A stretch of 64,000 nucleotides of DNA, from positions 284,252 through 348,251 of the forward strand of contig NZ_VWVM01000003.1 of NCBI RefSeq assembly GCF_008632075.1. The letters are read 5' to 3'. How positions within the stretch are numbered: position 1 is the first letter of the stretch; each line of letters starts with the position of its first letter. Under the pieces are notes generated by a model. The model had not been told where the DNA came from. It was given only the letters and a program-made list of their open reading frames with translations, and ran no database searches. Below, piece by piece: positions 7,475 to 15,775 of the stretch. This stretch comes from Candidatus Pantoea gossypiicola (lineage in GTDB: Bacteria; Pseudomonadota; Gammaproteobacteria; Enterobacterales; Enterobacteriaceae). Both the position numbers and the translations under genes were made by a program.

Positions 7475-7792
7475 ATGAATAAAACGTATCCCGGCCAGGC
7501 ACTTACTCTTCTCGACCCACTCTTATCCCGGATTGCGGCGATTATTGATCCGAAAATCGAAGTCATGAGTGGTTACCCTGCAAACTGCTCTGCGTGGCTG
7601 ACCCTCTATTACCAGCGTAAATCGGGAAAGTGGTCTTACGAATGGTACGATCGGACGGGATATCGCAGACCGACGGCGCTGGGCAGCACGATGGAGTGCC
7701 TCATGCGCGAAGTCAGTGACCGGGGTGCGTCGCGTCAGGAGCATGCTATGGCGCGACAAGTCATGGCAGAATCGGGATTTTTTGAAGCCTGA
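7475..7792 (+). CDS. Hypothetical protein (105 aa; 115 aa if upstream ATG is used)
   Basis: An unrecognised soluble protein with no signal peptide or membrane span. It is rich in Trp, Tyr and Arg in the middle (LTLYYQRKSGKWSYEWYDRTGYRR) and has a helical C-terminus. Two starts are possible: ATG 7475 (MNKTYPG) and ATG 7445; neither has a strong ribosome site, and 7475 has a weak CGGG upstream. The length and its place between a regulatory region and yciY support a real gene. It is divergent from the ycgZ-like gene and may share its regulation. Function unknown. Confidence 0.55.
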   Translation: MNKTYPGQALTLLDPLLSRIAAIIDPKIEVMSGYPANCSAWLTLYYQRKSGKWSYEWYDRTGYRRPTALGSTMECLMREVSDRGASRQEHAMARQVMAESGFFEA

Positions 7793-7814
7793 ACAGGGCG
7801 GCTCTCTATATAAC

Positions 7815-7988
7815 CTAAACTAACTGCGTAATAAACAGGATCGAGCGACGTTGCTGCTGTGCCAGTTGATGGCGAATGCAATGGATACGCTTGTAACGCC
7901 GCGACTGCCCTTCCAGCCAGCGGGAGCGGCGGCGATGCACCTGACGTAACATTCTCCAGCGCGCCACTTCATTTCTGCTTCGTTTCAT
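7815..7988 (-). CDS. yciY: Small basic protein YciY
   Basis: A 57-residue, very Arg-rich protein matching E. coli YciY in length and in the N-terminal pattern MKRSRnEVaRWRMlRQ and the block RRRSRWLEGQSRR. The start at 7988 follows GAGGAAG; an in-frame ATG at 8012 has no such site. It is adjacent to and divergent from clsA, as in E. coli. The function is unknown, and the basic composition is compatible with RNA or acidic-lipid contact, which is speculation. Confidence 0.85.
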   Translation of the reverse strand: MKRSRNEVARWRMLRQVHRRRSRWLEGQSRRYKRIHCIRHQLAQQQRRSILFITQLV

Positions 7989-8148
7989 CACTTCCTCTCT
8001 GACTTCATACATTCAAGACCTGTGCGTGGGCATTATAGAGATCTCCGTCGTAATGCCAAATCAGATCTCTCATCGAGACAAAGGGTTTCGTTAGCGATGA
8101 TCTGCACGTAAACTTGCCAGACGAAAGCGCGAACGGGATGTCCACTTT

Positions 8149-9609
8149 ATGACCACTTTTTATACCCTGATCAGCTGGTTGCTGGTATTTGGTTACTGGC
8201 TGCTGATTGCCGGGGTCACGCTACGCGTGCTGATGAAGCGGCGGGCCGTGACGTCCGCGATGGCCTGGCTGCTGGTTATCTATATTCTGCCGCTGGTGGG
8301 TATTGTCGCTTATCTTTCGTTTGGCGAACTGCATCTGGGTAAACGTCGTGCGGAGCGTGCCCGCACCATGTGGCCGTCGACCGCCCGCTGGCTCAATGAT
8401 CTTAAACAGTGCCGTGAAATTTTTGCCACCGAGCACAGCGATGTCGCCCGTTCACTGTTTGAGCTTTGCTACAATCGTCAGGGCATTGCCGGGGTCAAGG
8501 GCAACCAGCTCCAGCTGCTCACCAGCGCCGACGACGTCATGCAGGCGCTGATTCGTGATATTCAGCTGGCCCGTCATAACATTGAGATGGTGTTTTACAT
8601 CTGGCATCCCGGCGGGCTGGCGGATGAAGTCGCCGAATCGCTGATGGCTGCATCACGCCGTGGCGTCCATTGCCGACTGCTGCTCGACTCCGCAGGCAGC
8701 GTCAACTTTTTCCGTAGCCCGTGGGTCGGCATGATGCGCAATGCCGGTATCGACGTCGTGGAGGCCTTACAGGTCAGCCTGCTGCGCGTCTTCCTGCGAC
8801 GGATGGATTTGCGTCAGCATCGCAAAATCGTCCTGATTGATAATTACATTGCCTATACCGGCAGCATGAACCTGGTGGATCCGCGATTCTTTAAACAGAG
8901 CGCAGGTGTGGGCCAGTGGATTGACCTGATGGCGCGAATGGAAGGTCCGGTCGCCACCGCGATGGGCATTGTATTCAGCTGTGACTGGGAGATTGAGACC
9001 GGTAAACGCATACTTCCACCACCGCCCGATCGCAACATCATGCCGTTTGAGCAGGAGAGCGGCCACACCGTGCAGGTGATCGCCTCTGGTCCTGGCTTTC
9101 CGGAAGATATGATCCATCAGGCGCTGCTGACCGCGGTTTATTCAGCGCGTGAACAGTTGATTATGACCACGCCCTACTTAGTGCCCAGCGACGATCTGCT
9201 GCATGCTATCTGTACGGCGGCGCAGCGTGGCGTCAGTGTCAGCGTGATTGTGCCGCGCCACAATGACTCACTGCTGGTCGGCTGGGCCAGCCGCTCCTTT
9301 TTCAGCGAACTGCTGGAAGCGGGCGTGAAAATCTATCAGTTTGAAGATGGTCTGTTGCACACCAAAAGCGTGCTGGTCGACGGACAGCTGAGTCTGGTGG
9401 GAACCGTTAACCTCGACATGCGCAGTTTATGGCTGAATTTTGAAGTGACACTGGTGGTGGATGATGCAGGATTTGGCAGCGATCTTGCCTGTGTGCAGGA
9501 TGACTACATTGCCCGCTCCCGCCTGCTGGATAGCAAACGCTGGGCAAAACGTGCCTGGTGGCAGCGCATCGTCGAACGACTGTTTTACTTCTTCAGCCCT
9601 TTACTGTAA
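8149..9609 (+). CDS. clsA: Cardiolipin synthase A
   Basis: ClsA (486 residues, as in E. coli) condenses two phosphatidylglycerol molecules into cardiolipin and glycerol at the inner membrane. Two N-terminal membrane helices (residues 7-27 and 38-57) precede two phospholipase-D HKD motifs: His224-x-Lys226 in [16 protein letters not shown] and His404-x-Lys406 in [15 protein letters not shown]. Both catalytic sites are intact. It is followed 45 bases later by yciU, as in E. coli. Confidence 0.98.
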   Translation: MTTFYTLISWLLVFGYWLLIAGVTLRVLMKRRAVTSAMAWLLVIYILPLVGIVAYLSFGELHLGKRRAERARTMWPSTARWLNDLKQCREIFATEHSDVARSLFELCYNRQGIAGVKGNQLQLLTSADDVMQALIRDIQLARHNIEMVFYIWHPGGLADEVAESLMAASRRGVHCRLLLDSAGSVNFFRSPWVGMMRNAGIDVVEALQVSLLRVFLRRMDLRQHRKIVLIDNYIAYTGSMNLVDPRFFKQSAGVGQWIDLMARMEGPVATAMGIVFSCDWEIETGKRILPPPPDRNIMPFEQESGHTVQVIASGPGFPEDMIHQALLTAVYSAREQLIMTTPYLVPSDDLLHAICTAAQRGVSVSVIVPRHNDSLLVGWASRSFFSELLEAGVKIYQFEDGLLHTKSVLVDGQLSLVGTVNLDMRSLWLNFEVTLVVDDAGFGSDLACVQDDYIARSRLLDSKRWAKRAWWQRIVERLFYFFSPLL

Positions 9610-9654
9610 AACGAGCCAGATTGTGTAAATGGCCGCAGGCCGACAGGACAGACT

Positions 9655-9978
9655 ATGGATTTGAATAATCGCCTTACCGAAGATGAAACGCTGGAGCAGG
9701 CCTACGATATTTTTCTCGAGCTGGCCGTCGACAACCTCGATCCGGCAGACGTCATTCTCTTCAATCTGCAGTTCGAAGAGCGCGGTGGCGCAGAGCTGTT
9801 TGATCCCTCTGAAGACTGGAAAGATCATGTCGATTTCGATCTGAACCCGGACTTTTTCGCCGAGGTGGTTATCGGGCTGGGTGAAGCGGATGGTGAGCCG
9901 ATCACGGATGTCTTTGCCCGCGTGCTGCTGTGCCGCGAGAAAGATCACAAGCTCTGTCATATCCTGTGGCGCGAGTAA
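9655..9978 (+). CDS. yciU: YciU family putative dsDNA-mimic protein (UPF0263)
   Basis: A 107-residue very acidic protein of the YciU/HI1450 family (UPF0263). The dense Asp/Glu content ([20 protein letters not shown]) underlies the proposal that the family mimics double-stranded DNA and binds HU-like proteins. That role is a structural inference in the literature. It lies directly after clsA and before a terminator shared with the converging opp operon. Confidence 0.92.
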   Translation: MDLNNRLTEDETLEQAYDIFLELAVDNLDPADVILFNLQFEERGGAELFDPSEDWKDHVDFDLNPDFFAEVVIGLGEADGEPITDVFARVLLCREKDHKLCHILWRE

Positions 9979-9990
9979 GCATCAGATAAT

Positions 9991-10018
9991 AAAACGCCGG
10001 GCACGTGCCCGGCGTTTT
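9991..10018. terminator. Bidirectional terminator between yciU and oppF
   Basis: A perfect 28-base palindrome, AAAACGCCGGGCAC and its complement, with T runs in both directions. It ends three bases before the oppF stop codon. Confidence 0.9.
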
Positions 10019-10021
10019 GCT

Positions 10022-11023
10022 TTATAGCGGATCGACCTTCAGGCAGGAGACCGCATGGTGGAAACTGCCTTCCAGCAGCGGCCGGGTTTTCGCACACTCC
10101 GGGCCGGCAATCGGACAGCGGGTGCGGAACACGCAGCCTGACGGCGGATTAATCGGCGACGGCAACTCCCCTTCCAGCAGCTGAATCTGCTTGTTCTTTT
10201 CCAGATCAGGATCGGGAATCGGCACGGCAGACATCAGCGCACGGGTGTAAGGATGCTGCGGATTGCTGTAGACCTCGCTGTAGGTGCCCAGCTCCACCGC
10301 ATGCCCCAGATACATGACCAGCACCCGATCAGAGATATGTTTCACCACCGCCAGATCGTGGGCAATAAAGATTAGCGACAGCCCCATCTCACGCTGTAAC
10401 TGCTGCAGCAGGTTCACCACCTGCGCCTGAATCGACACATCCAGCGCCGAGACCGGTTCATCGCAGATGATCAGTTTCGGCTCCAGAATCAGTGCACGGG
10501 CGATACCGATACGCTGACACTGACCGCCCGAAAACTCATGCGGGTAGCGGTTAATCAGGTTGGGCAGCAGCCCCACTTTCATCATCATATTTTTGACGCG
10601 GTCTTTCACTTCCTGACGCGCCATTTTCGGATGATAGGTGCGCAGTGGCTCGGCGATGATATCGCCGATGGTCATACGCGGGTTCAGCGACGCCAGCGGA
10701 TCCTGGAAAATCATCTGGATATCGCTGCGCGCCTTGCGCCACTCCTCTTCACTCTGACCGAGCAGATCGCGGCCTAACCAGGCCACCCGACCTTCCGTGG
10801 CTTTAACCAGACCAATAATGGCGCGCGCCAGGGTCGATTTGCCGCAGCCAGACTCGCCTACCACGCCCAGCGTTTCTCCCTCATAAAGGCGCAGGCTGAC
10901 GCCATCCACTGCCTTCAGGGTTTTTGACGGCTGCCAGAACCACTGCTTGCCATCTTTGATATCGAAATGAACTTTGAGGTCGGCGATTTCCAGTAACACT
11001 TTTTTTTCAGCTACGGTGCTCAT
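10022..11023 (-). CDS. oppF: Oligopeptide ABC transporter ATP-binding protein OppF
   Basis: OppF (333 residues) is one of two ATPases that drive oligopeptide import through OppBC. It shows Walker A GESGCGKSTLAR, signature FSGGQCQRIGIARAL, Walker B LIICDEPVSALD and the C-terminal cysteine region CVFRTRCPIAGPEC typical of Opp/Dpp ATPases. Its start overlaps the oppD stop by four bases (ATGA), so translation is coupled. It is the last gene of the opp operon. Confidence 0.98.
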   Translation of the reverse strand: MSTVAEKKVLLEIADLKVHFDIKDGKQWFWQPSKTLKAVDGVSLRLYEGETLGVVGESGCGKSTLARAIIGLVKATEGRVAWLGRDLLGQSEEEWRKARSDIQMIFQDPLASLNPRMTIGDIIAEPLRTYHPKMARQEVKDRVKNMMMKVGLLPNLINRYPHEFSGGQCQRIGIARALILEPKLIICDEPVSALDVSIQAQVVNLLQQLQREMGLSLIFIAHDLAVVKHISDRVLVMYLGHAVELGTYSEVYSNPQHPYTRALMSAVPIPDPDLEKNKQIQLLEGELPSPINPPSGCVFRTRCPIAGPECAKTRPLLEGSFHHAVSCLKVDPL

Positions 11024-12033
11024 ACTAACTCCTCCACCGGCTTAAAGCAGGCACGCAGACGGCCATCGCCAAACGGCTCCAGCGGCGGAGCCTGGGTGCA
11101 GATATCCATCGCATGCGGACAACGCGGCTGGAACGGACAGCCCTGCGGCAGACGCAGCAGATTGGGTGGATTGCCCGGAATGGTGGTCAGGCTCTCGCCC
11201 TCCGCATCCAGGCGCGGCACGGCATTGAGCAGACCGATTGAGTAAGGATGCGCAGGCTGATAAAAAACATCGCGGGCGCGGCCATACTCCATGGTGCGTC
11301 CGGCATACATCACCAGCACCTTGTCGCAGATCCCGGCCACCACGCCGAGATCGTGAGTGATCATGATAATGGCGGTGTTGAATTCACGCTTCAGATCGTT
11401 GAGCAGCGTCATAATCTGCGCCTGTACCGTCACATCCAGTGCCGTGGTCGGTTCATCGGCAATCAGCAGTTTTGGCCGGCACAGCAGCGCCATGGCAATC
11501 ATTACGCGCTGACGCATCCCGCCGGAGAACTCGTGCGGGTACATCTTCATGCGTTTACGTGCCTCCGGCATTTTCACCGCGTCCAGCATTCTCACTGACT
11601 CTTCAAAGGCCTGGGCGCTGTTCATCCCTTTGTGCAGTTTGAGCACTTCCATCAGCTGCTCGCCTACCCGCATATAGGGGTTCAGCGAGGTCATCGGGTC
11701 CTGGAAAATCATCGCAATCTGTTCGGCGCGCAGTTTATTGAGCTGGTTCTCAGGCAAATTCAGGATCTCTTTGCCGTTGAACATCGCCGAGCCGCCAATG
11801 CGGCCATTTTTCGCCAGCAGCCCCATCAGAGCAAAGGCCGTCTGTGACTTACCGGAACCGGATTCGCCAACAATCCCCAGCGTCTCACCGGCACGCAGCG
11901 AGAAGTTCAGGTCGTTGACGGCGGTCACATCCCCATCGTGCGTGCCAAAGGTCACGCGTAAATCTTTGACCGTAAGTAGCTGTTCGCTTCCCGCGCGGGC
12001 CGCCATCGCTGGCTGGAATTCATGAATAGTCAT
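11020..12033 (-). CDS. oppD: Oligopeptide ABC transporter ATP-binding protein OppD
   Basis: OppD (337 residues) is the partner ATPase of OppF. It shows Walker A GESGSGKSQTAF, signature FSGGMRQRVMIAMAL, Walker B LLIADEPTTALD and the C-terminal CPFQPRCPHAMDIC cluster seen in the peptide-importer subfamily. It begins 11 bases after the oppC stop and overlaps oppF by four bases. Confidence 0.98.
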   Translation of the reverse strand: MTIHEFQPAMAARAGSEQLLTVKDLRVTFGTHDGDVTAVNDLNFSLRAGETLGIVGESGSGKSQTAFALMGLLAKNGRIGGSAMFNGKEILNLPENQLNKLRAEQIAMIFQDPMTSLNPYMRVGEQLMEVLKLHKGMNSAQAFEESVRMLDAVKMPEARKRMKMYPHEFSGGMRQRVMIAMALLCRPKLLIADEPTTALDVTVQAQIMTLLNDLKREFNTAIIMITHDLGVVAGICDKVLVMYAGRTMEYGRARDVFYQPAHPYSIGLLNAVPRLDAEGESLTTIPGNPPNLLRLPQGCPFQPRCPHAMDICTQAPPLEPFGDGRLRACFKPVEELV

Positions 12034-12044
12034 CGGGAAACTCC

Positions 12045-12953
12045 TTAACGATCTTTCGGGTCGAGGGCATCACGCAGGCCATCGCCAATAAAGTTGAAAC
12101 AGAACAGCGTGACCACCAGGAAGCCCGCCGGATAGAGCAGCAGCCACGGCGACACTTCCATGGAGTTAGCCCCATCGCTGAGCAGTGCGCCCCAGCTACT
12201 CAGCGGCTCCTGCGTACCCAGACCCAGGAAGCTCAGGAAGGATTCAAACAGGATCATGCTTGGTACCAGCAGTGAGGCGTACACCACGACCACACCCAGC
12301 ACGTTCGGCACGATGTGGCGCAATACGATTTTCCAGGTTGATACCCCGCCGACATGGGCCGCTTCAATGAACTCTTTGCGCTTCAGGCTCAGCGTCTGGC
12401 CGCGCACAATACGCGCCATATCCAGCCACGAAACCATGCCGATAGCGGCAAAAATCAGCAGGATATTACGACCAAAGAAGGTCACCAGCAGGATGACGAA
12501 GAACATAAACGGGAAGGAGTTAAGAATTTCCAGAATACGCATCATCACCGAGTCTGTTTTGCCACCGAGATAGCCAGCAATCGAACCATAAAGTGTGCCC
12601 ACGATCACCGCGATCAGCGCAGAGGCCACACCTACCATCAGGGAGATGCGGCCACCAATCGCCACGCGCACCAGCAGGTCACGACCTGATGAGTCAGTGC
12701 CGAACCAGTGGCCGGACGTGGTATCCGGCGGCGAGGACATCATGGCCCAGTCGGTATCGTCGTAAGTGAACTGCGCCAGCATCGGCGCAAAAATCACGAA
12801 CAGGGTAATCACCAGCAGCACCAGCAGGCTGATTAAGGCCGCCCGGTTATGGATAAAACGACGACGCGCGTCCTGCCAGAGGCTGCGCCCTTCTACTTCC
12901 AGCTTCTCACTGAACGCATCAAGAGCTTCGCTGTTTTTCTTACTTAACATCAT
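12045..12953 (-). CDS. oppC: Oligopeptide ABC transporter permease OppC
   Basis: OppC (302 residues, same as E. coli) is an inner-membrane permease subunit. The N-terminal MMLSKKNSEALDAFSEKLEVEG block is near-identical to E. coli, followed by six membrane spans and the permease EAA loop (EAAHVGGVSTWKIVLRHIVPN) that contacts the ATPases. The gap to oppB is 14 bases. Confidence 0.98.
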   Translation of the reverse strand: MMLSKKNSEALDAFSEKLEVEGRSLWQDARRRFIHNRAALISLLVLLVITLFVIFAPMLAQFTYDDTDWAMMSSPPDTTSGHWFGTDSSGRDLLVRVAIGGRISLMVGVASALIAVIVGTLYGSIAGYLGGKTDSVMMRILEILNSFPFMFFVILLVTFFGRNILLIFAAIGMVSWLDMARIVRGQTLSLKRKEFIEAAHVGGVSTWKIVLRHIVPNVLGVVVVYASLLVPSMILFESFLSFLGLGTQEPLSSWGALLSDGANSMEVSPWLLLYPAGFLVVTLFCFNFIGDGLRDALDPKDR

Positions 12954-12967
12954 GGCGAACTCCGCAA

Positions 12968-13888
12968 TCAGTAACGAATTTTTGGATCGATAACGGCATA
13001 GAGCACGTCAACAATCGCGTTGAAGATAATGGTCAGCAAACCGACCAGAATGGTCAGGCTCATCACCAGTGAGTAATCACGGTTCAGCGCACCGTTCACA
13101 AACAGCTGACCGATACCCGGCAGACCATAGATCGACTCAATGACCATCGACCCGGTGATGATGCCGACAAACGCCGGTCCCATGTAGGAGATCACCGGCA
13201 GCAATGCGGGCTTCAGCGCATGACGCAGCACAATGCGGCGCAGCGGTAAGCCTTTGGCGCGCGCGGTACGGATAAAGTTGGAGTGCATCACTTCAATCAT
13301 CGACCCACGGGTGATACGCGCGATACTGGCGATATACGCCAGCGACAGCGCCACCATCGGCAGCAGCATGTAGTTCCACTGCCCGCCATTCCAGCCGCCG
13401 CCCGGTAGCCATTTCAGGCTGATGGCGAACAGCAGGACCAGCAGCGGTGCGACCACGAAACTGGGTATCACCACGCCGGTCATTGCCACCCCCATCACCG
13501 CGAAGTCCCACAACGTATTTTGTTTGAGCGCCGCGATAACGCCGGCGGTCACGCCCAGCACTATCGCCAGCAGGAACGCGGCCAGACCGAGTTTGGCAGA
13601 AACCGGGAACGCATGTGCGACCAGATAGTTGACTGAATAGTCTTTGTATTTAAACGACGGACCGAAATCGCCGTGCGCCAGCTGCACAAGGTAATCGACA
13701 TACTGCTTACCAATGGGATCGTTGAGGTGGTACTTCGCCTCAATGTTGGCCATGACTTCGGGTGCCAGCGTACGCTCGCCGGTAAAGGGACTGCCAGGCG
13801 CAAGGCGCATCATAAAGAAGGAGATGGTAATCAGGACGAACAGCGTCGGTAGCGCTTCAAGCAAGCGACGCAGGATGAATTTTAACAT
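12968..13888 (-). CDS. oppB: Oligopeptide ABC transporter permease OppB
   Basis: OppB (306 residues) is the second permease subunit. It starts MLKFILRRLLEALPTLF and contains the EAA-type loop RTARAKGLPLRRIVLRHALK for ATPase docking. It follows oppA after a hairpin that probably cuts downstream expression relative to the abundant binding protein. Confidence 0.98.
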   Translation of the reverse strand: MLKFILRRLLEALPTLFVLITISFFMMRLAPGSPFTGERTLAPEVMANIEAKYHLNDPIGKQYVDYLVQLAHGDFGPSFKYKDYSVNYLVAHAFPVSAKLGLAAFLLAIVLGVTAGVIAALKQNTLWDFAVMGVAMTGVVIPSFVVAPLLVLLFAISLKWLPGGGWNGGQWNYMLLPMVALSLAYIASIARITRGSMIEVMHSNFIRTARAKGLPLRRIVLRHALKPALLPVISYMGPAFVGIITGSMVIESIYGLPGIGQLFVNGALNRDYSLVMSLTILVGLLTIIFNAIVDVLYAVIDPKIRY

Positions 13889-13931
13889 TGCCGTACCTAC
13901 CAGGCTGTTGCTTCACAACATATAAAAAATT

Positions 13932-13958
13932 AAAAAAGGCGGCGTCAGACGCGCCGCC
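13932..13958 (-). terminator. Attenuating terminator between oppA and oppB
   Basis: On the minus strand the stem GGCGGCG-CGTCTGA-CGCCGCC is followed by six T residues. It lies between oppA and oppB, so it would permit partial read-through and give excess OppA, a common arrangement for periplasmic binding proteins. Confidence 0.75.
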
Positions 13959-13980
13959 ACTGCTGATAGCCTGAATGCTA

Positions 13981-15621
13981 TTAGTGTTTAATGATGTAGA
14001 AGTCTTTAGACAACGTTTTATCCAGTGGATCTTTACCGGTATAACCACCAACGTAAGGTTTCACCAGACGCGTGTTCACGTAGTAATAAACCGGTACGAT
14101 GGTGCTGTCTTTATCCAGAATCTGCTCAGCTTTCTGATAGTCCACTGCGCGGGCTTTGGCATCCGGGGCTTTGATCGCGTCACGCACTACTTTGTCAAAC
14201 GCATCGCTCTTGTAGTGCGATGTGTTACTGCTGCTGTTGGACACCATGGTGTTCAGGAATGAAGTCGGTTCGTTGTAGTCAGCACACCAGGCCGCACGCG
14301 ACACATCGTAGTTACCCTGATGACGGGTATCCAGGAAGGTTTTCCACTCCTGGTTTTCCAGCTTGATGTTCACGCCGATATTTTTCTTCCAGATCGACGA
14401 GGCGGCAATCGCCAGCTTCTTGTGCAGATCGGAGGTGTTATACAGCAGGTTAAAAGTCAGGGGTTTGTCGGCGGTGTAGCCCGCTTCAGCCAGCAGCTTC
14501 TTCGCTTCAGCGTTACGTTTGTCCTGTGACCAAGTGAACCAGTCTGGCGGCAGAATGTCCATGCCGTCTGTAGATGGCGGCGTGTAGCTGTAGGCCGGCT
14601 TCTGGCCCTGTGCCAGAACTTTATTCACCATGATGTCACGATCCAGACCCAGCTTCAGGGCCGCGCGCACGCGAGGATCGGTGAATGGCGCTTTCTGGTT
14701 ATTGATTTCGTAGTAGTAGGTGCAGAGGTAAGGATCGACGTGCAGCTCTTTAGGGTTGTCACGCTGCAGTTTTTTAAACAGCTCAATTGGCAGATTGTTG
14801 TAGGTCATGTCACTGCCGTTCTCAGAGAAGTAACGGTTAACGTCACTGACTTCAGAACTGATTGGCAGGTAGGTAACTTTGTTCAGCACGGTGTGTTCGT
14901 TGTCCCAGTAGTTCGGGTTACGTACCAGGGTGATGCGCTCGTTAATCACGTGTGCGTCCAGTTTAAAGGCACCGTTGCCGACCCAGTTCTGTGGCTGGGT
15001 CCACTGCTCGCCAAACTTCTCAATTGCCGGTTTGTAAACCGGTGACATGACGGAGTTAATCAGCAGCTTATCAAAATAGGGAACCGGCTCGCTCAGGGTA
15101 ACTTCCAGCGTGTGGTCATCAATGGCTTTTACGCCCAGATCGGTAATCGGTTTTTTCCCGGCGATGATGTCATCGACGTTCAGAATATGACCATACTGCG
15201 GATAGCTGGCGTACGGTGAAGCCGTTTTAGGATCGACCAGACGCTCCCAGCTATAGACGAAGTCCTGCGCGGTAACCGGCTCGCCATTGGACCATTTGGC
15301 ATTTTTACGTAAGTGGAACGTCCACACTTTGAAATCTTTGTTTTCGTAACTTTCCGCTACGCCCGGAATCGGTTTGCCGTTGCTGTCATTGACCAGCAGA
15401 CCTTCATAAAGGTCGCGCGCCACGTTGTCTTCCGGCACGCCTTCAATTTTGTGCGGATCAAGCGACTGTACTTCATCGCCATTGCCGCGAACCAGCTCCT
15501 GTTTTGCGGCCAGCTCAACGCCCGCAGGCACGGTTGCTGCGAAAGCCGCATTCCCTGCCAGGGCACTTACTGCGGCGAAAACGCCCGCTGCAATCAGGCT
15601 TTTTTTCGTGATGTTGTTCAT
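13981..15621 (-). CDS. oppA: Periplasmic oligopeptide-binding protein OppA
   Basis: OppA (546 residues) binds oligopeptides in the periplasm and delivers them to OppBCDF. It has a signal peptide (ending NAAFA) and the family's mature start with the SLDPHKIEGVPEDNVARDLYEGL block, plus the C-terminal KPYVGGYTGKDPLDKTLSKDFYI. It starts at ATG 15621 behind ACTGGAG. Its order with oppB, C, D and F marks it as the canonical copy. A closely related second copy lies immediately upstream. Confidence 0.96.
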   Translation of the reverse strand: MNNITKKSLIAAGVFAAVSALAGNAAFAATVPAGVELAAKQELVRGNGDEVQSLDPHKIEGVPEDNVARDLYEGLLVNDSNGKPIPGVAESYENKDFKVWTFHLRKNAKWSNGEPVTAQDFVYSWERLVDPKTASPYASYPQYGHILNVDDIIAGKKPITDLGVKAIDDHTLEVTLSEPVPYFDKLLINSVMSPVYKPAIEKFGEQWTQPQNWVGNGAFKLDAHVINERITLVRNPNYWDNEHTVLNKVTYLPISSEVSDVNRYFSENGSDMTYNNLPIELFKKLQRDNPKELHVDPYLCTYYYEINNQKAPFTDPRVRAALKLGLDRDIMVNKVLAQGQKPAYSYTPPSTDGMDILPPDWFTWSQDKRNAEAKKLLAEAGYTADKPLTFNLLYNTSDLHKKLAIAASSIWKKNIGVNIKLENQEWKTFLDTRHQGNYDVSRAAWCADYNEPTSFLNTMVSNSSSNTSHYKSDAFDKVVRDAIKAPDAKARAVDYQKAEQILDKDSTIVPVYYYVNTRLVKPYVGGYTGKDPLDKTLSKDFYIIKH

Positions 15622-15687
15622 TATTACACTCCAGTTTTATTATCGTCACCGCGGCGATGCTCTGTCACGGCGTCCCCCGTCTCCGGG

Positions 15688-15710
15688 CTCCCTGGCCTGT
15701 TCCCAGGGAG
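15688..15710. other. Hairpin in the oppA leader region
   Basis: An 8-bp stem (CTCCCTGG/CCAGGGAG) with a 7-base loop lies between the second oppA gene and oppA; a smaller GC-rich hairpin occurs at 15755-15769. No T run follows on the minus strand, so these may be RNA-processing or leader structures rather than terminators. Confidence 0.4.
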
Positions 15711-15775
15711 ATTGACCCCAAAATGGTCTGTACGCTGATACGTGTTCCGACTGTCTCGCCGAAGCGGCGATCAGA

